Part shown: one piece after another, positions 61,638 through 64,000 of the stretch
Layout of the letters: every line of letters begins with the position of its first letter
Numbering within the stretch: the first letter of the stretch is position 1
Assembly: GCF_002352765.1 (NCBI RefSeq)
Contig: NZ_KZ293963.1
Span: 3,312,559 to 3,376,558, forward strand
Direction of reading: 5' to 3'
Length of the DNA stretch: 64,000 nt
From: Alteribacter populi
GTDB lineage: Bacteria; Bacillota; Bacilli; Bacillales; Salisediminibacteriaceae
Made by a program: the position numbers and the translations under genes
The notes under the pieces: model-generated
The model's database searches: none
What the model was told of the DNA's origin: nothing
What the model saw: the letters and a program-made list of their open reading frames with translations, nothing else

Positions 61638-62600
61638 TTAATACCCTTTTTTATAATCTGCCAAATTAACGCTAGGAATTTTTCCTTTTACATAATCCTC
61701 TAAGTTAGGGATAAAGATATTCTCCATAACTCGCTTATTATAATGTTCAGTGGAGCCTGAAGTGTGTGGTGTAACGATGACATTTTCCATTTCCCAGAAT
61801 GGGCTGGTTTCATCCAACGGTTCATGCTCAAAGACATCCAGTCCGGCACCAGCTATTTGTCCGTTTTTCAATGCTTCGATCAATTCAGCTTCTTTTACAA
61901 GGTGTCCGCGGCCGATGTTGATAAAAAACGCTGTCTCCTTCATGAGATGAAATTGCTCTGCACCAAATAATTGATGTGTTTCTTCTGTAAGCGGCAGGGT
62001 AACTACGACATAATCACACCGAGGAAGGATGTGGTTTAGCTTGTCTGGGGTGAACATGTCATCAACGTCATCTTCTTCTGCTCCTGAATGACGGATACCA
62101 AGGACAGTCATCCCGAATGCTTTTGCGAGCTTCGCCGTTTCTTTGCCGATCGCGCCGACACCGATAATTCCCACGGTTTTATTATGTATTTCCATTCCTA
62201 TTCCGGAGTGGTGCCACGTTTTTGACTGCTGATTTCTTACATATGTATGGATCTTTCGAGTCAACGCAAGCATTAAACCGAAGATGGTTTCGGATATTGG
62301 ATATGCGTGAACGCCATTTGCACTTGTTAATTGAATCTCTTTATTTTCTAAACACTTTAAAGGAAGCCCGTTAATCCCAGCACTCCACGTCTGCAGCCAG
62401 CGAAGCTTCGCATCAGGCTGGACCACAATTTCATTCATCTCTTTCTTCCACCCGACTATAATTTCTGCCTCTTTAACATGGTGGCTCCAGATCTCCCGGT
62501 TTTTCCCGATTATCACATCCCAGTCAGGAACTAGTTCTTTCACACGTTCTTGATGTCGTTGATCAATATCGTGTGTGATGAGCAGCTTACGTCTTTGCAT
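61638..62600 (-). CDS. D-2-hydroxyacid dehydrogenase family protein
   Basis: 320 residues of the D-isomer-specific 2-hydroxyacid dehydrogenase family. The NAD loop is GIIGVGAIGKETAKLAKAFG near residue 145. Catalytic residues lie in INIGRGHLVKEAELIEAL (Arg), LDVFEHEPL (Glu) and VTPHTSGSTEHY (His). It reduces 2-keto acids such as glyoxylate, hydroxypyruvate or phenylpyruvate with NAD(P)H. Single gene, RBS GGAGGCC on the minus strand. Confidence 0.88.
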   Translation of the reverse strand: MQRRKLLITHDIDQRHQERVKELVPDWDVIIGKNREIWSHHVKEAEIIVGWKKEMNEIVVQPDAKLRWLQTWSAGINGLPLKCLENKEIQLTSANGVHAYPISETIFGLMLALTRKIHTYVRNQQSKTWHHSGIGMEIHNKTVGIIGVGAIGKETAKLAKAFGMTVLGIRHSGAEEDDVDDMFTPDKLNHILPRCDYVVVTLPLTEETHQLFGAEQFHLMKETAFFINIGRGHLVKEAELIEALKNGQIAGAGLDVFEHEPLDETSPFWEMENVIVTPHTSGSTEHYNKRVMENIFIPNLEDYVKGKIPSVNLADYKKGY

Positions 62601-63263
62601 AAATGGCCTCCATAAAATTTTTTATTTTATTAAAATTATAGCATAGGAAGTTCCTTCGTAAGGGTGGGAGAAACAGGGGCCCTGGTTGGAAAACAATGAA
62701 AACAAGACCTCTCGCTCATTTTTTACTTATACGAGTGGAAGGTTTTTGGGCTTTTGGTTTATCTCGTGGCTGTCGAACACACGGGTAGCTGTCTCCTCAC
62801 CGTTTGTCAAAAAGGGAATACGGTTGATGGTTGAGCTTTGTTTACAGGTACAAATAAACAAAACTATGATTTTATTTCAGTTTGATAATATATTACGTAA
62901 AAGCATAGAAGGAATGACAATAAGAAATCTACTTTGACAAGATACCCAAAATTCTGAAAAGTTAAAATTAATACTTGCGTATAACTAAGCAGTGTCTTAT
63001 AATTAAAAACAATATCATACGTACAAGTTAATACTCAAATGAAAGCGCTTCTATAGTATGTTGTTTTTGAATGACAATAACCTTTGTTTTCCAGTTAAAA
63101 GGTGGTGTGGGAGGTGTTCTGTGAAGGTGGTATTAAGAGTGACGAGATCACGAGGTGTCCATTAACAGGTCTACCAAAACAAACATGTACGTACGTTTTT
63201 TGGTGATGAAGTTATTAGTAAATTTAGCAATTATATTTATTTACTATAGTGGGAGGTAATGGG
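62601..63263. other. Intergenic stretch with promoter of the last gene
   Basis: An 83-codon frame at 62686-62937 is not supported by start signal or composition. The region holds a sigma-A promoter (62975-63003) and a cre-like site (63040-63053). Confidence 0.5.
62975..63053 (+). promoter_or_regulatory. Promoter and cre-like site before the last gene
   Basis: TTGCGT (62975-62980), 17-bp spacer and TATAAT (62998-63003) make a good sigma-A promoter. TGAAAGCGCTTCTA at 63040-63053, about 30 bp past the expected transcription start, resembles a CcpA site in roadblock position. The leader of over 200 nt is long. Confidence 0.55.
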
Positions 63264-64000
63264 ATGAAAAAATACTTATTTATGCTCGTATCAGGAGTTT
63301 TGATGCTTGCGGGCTGTGGGGGAAATGGGGATGCTGGCGGAGATGGTGGCGGTGGTGAACTCGAAGAACAAGTCGTCGTAGGTGATGATATTGAAAACGC
63401 GACAGAGTTGACTTTCTGGAATTTCCAGGAGTTACACACCCAATTCTTTGAAGATGCTGTTAACCGCTGGAATGAAGAGTTCCCTGACCGGGCGATTCAA
63501 CTGACTGCAGAAACGTACCCGTACGATCAGATGCACAATAATTTGTTGTTGTCACTCCAGTCTGGGAGTGGGGCACCGGACATCGCTGACATTGAAATCG
63601 GCCAATATGCTAACTTCATGCAAGGGGAGGTTCAGTTAGAGTCAATGAATGACCTCGTTGAGCCAGAGCTGGGTAATTTGGTAGAGTCCCGCTATGAAAT
63701 TTACGCAAAAGACGGTGAGTATTATGGTTTGCCGACGCATGTGGGGGCTACTGTAATGTTCTATAACGAAGAAATTATGGAAGAAGCCGGTGTTGACATT
63801 GACTCGATTGGAACGTGGGATGACTACGTTGAGGCTGGACACCAAGTTGTTGAAAATACGGATGCTGTCATGACGACAGTAGAATCCGATGAGACATGGA
63901 CGTTCTATCCGTTAATCAGTCAAAGAGGGTCCGATTACTTTGATGAAAGCGGTGACGTGATTTTAGATAATGAAACAAATATTGATACGTTGCAATTTAT
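63264..64000 (+). CDS. Sugar ABC transporter solute-binding lipoprotein, N-terminal part
   Basis: The frame starts at ATG 63264 behind GTGGGAGGTAATGGG and runs open to the window end (245 codons visible). It has a lipoprotein signal with SGVLMLAGC, a Gly/Asp-rich linker (GGNGDAGGDGGGG), and a solute-binding family 1 domain (LTFWNFQELHTQFFEDAVNRW, LQSGSGAPDIADIEIGQY, MFYNEEIMEEAGV). The pattern is that of AraN-like arabinose/oligosaccharide binding proteins; permease genes should follow. A cre-like site upstream fits catabolite control. The C-terminus is outside the window. Confidence 0.88.
   Translation, partial: MKKYLFMLVSGVLMLAGCGGNGDAGGDGGGGELEEQVVVGDDIENATELTFWNFQELHTQFFEDAVNRWNEEFPDRAIQLTAETYPYDQMHNNLLLSLQSGSGAPDIADIEIGQYANFMQGEVQLESMNDLVEPELGNLVESRYEIYAKDGEYYGLPTHVGATVMFYNEEIMEEAGVDIDSIGTWDDYVEAGHQVVENTDAVMTTVESDETWTFYPLISQRGSDYFDESGDVILDNETNIDTLQF

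Noticed and set aside
62686..62937. 83-codon plus-strand frame before the last gene
   Set aside because: TTG start without a ribosome site, no family resemblance, overlaps nothing conserved; kept as non-coding.
1..64000. CRISPR arrays, rRNA and tRNA genes
   Set aside because: No regularly spaced repeats of CRISPR type, and no rRNA or tRNA-like stretches were seen on reading both strands; no dedicated scan could be run.

Overview
The window reads as a chromosomal segment of a low-GC Gram-positive bacterium of the Bacillaceae type. The support is strong AGGAGG-like ribosome binding sites with TTG and GTG starts, a SwrC/YerP-type RND pump, LplB/YtcP-type sugar permeases without a local ATPase, DUF624 (YesL), and LexA, Fur and CcpA-like sites of Bacillus form. 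The gene names are my own recognition of motifs; no database was searched.

Layout, left. Positions 1-758 are the 3' end of groEL. Its last bases (atgggcggcatgatgt, 741-756) recur at 10160-10175 and 12645-12660. Two stacked accessory units are therefore integrated at the 3' end of groEL. Unit 1 (about 741-10175) holds a frameshifted tyrosine integrase, an ImmA-like peptidase under a LexA-like box, wrecks of a defence-type nuclease and a helicase, and an intact amino-acid cassette (YheO-type regulator, RidA, threonine-synthase-like PLP enzyme, asparaginase). Unit 2 (10160-12660) holds a short-chain dehydrogenase, a broken small gene and an acetyltransferase. Next comes a decayed Fur-regulated siderophore locus, a TetR-controlled DrrAB-like exporter between two inverted copies of a REP-like palindrome, a DUF456 membrane protein, an integrase relic, a two-component system, and a MarR-swrC pair.

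Layout, centre. The 3' end of swrC plus its terminator (24264-24382) recurs as a 119-bp direct repeat at 54995-55113, bracketing about 30.7 kb. This island is a single carbohydrate-catabolic system: five Gfo/Idh-type oxidoreductases, three TIM-barrel isomerase/epimerase-like proteins, NagB, two unrelated-looking NagA proteins, a ROK kinase, a cytoplasmic sulfatase with its formylglycine-generating enzyme, an acetyl-esterase-like hydrolase, a DHDPS-family aldolase next to an epimerase, two paralogous solute-binding lipoproteins with one permease pair, DUF624, and an unusual regulator with a nucleotide-cyclase-like domain and a C-terminal HTH. No glycoside hydrolase or polysaccharide lyase is visible. 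I infer import of sulfated, acetylated amino-sugar oligosaccharides and cleavage in the cytoplasm, possibly by a redox (keto-sugar) route. Eight copies of a WAGAC-N5-WAGAC motif, four of them ending in TTGTCTTT, lie in front of the island's transcription units and look like its private operator.

Layout, right. After the island come an S66 LD-carboxypeptidase, a YfcC-family transporter, a Cu/Zn superoxide dismutase lipoprotein, a DASS-family Na+/dicarboxylate transporter, a D-2-hydroxyacid dehydrogenase, and the start of a sugar-binding lipoprotein cut by the window end. I saw no rRNA, tRNA or CRISPR array.
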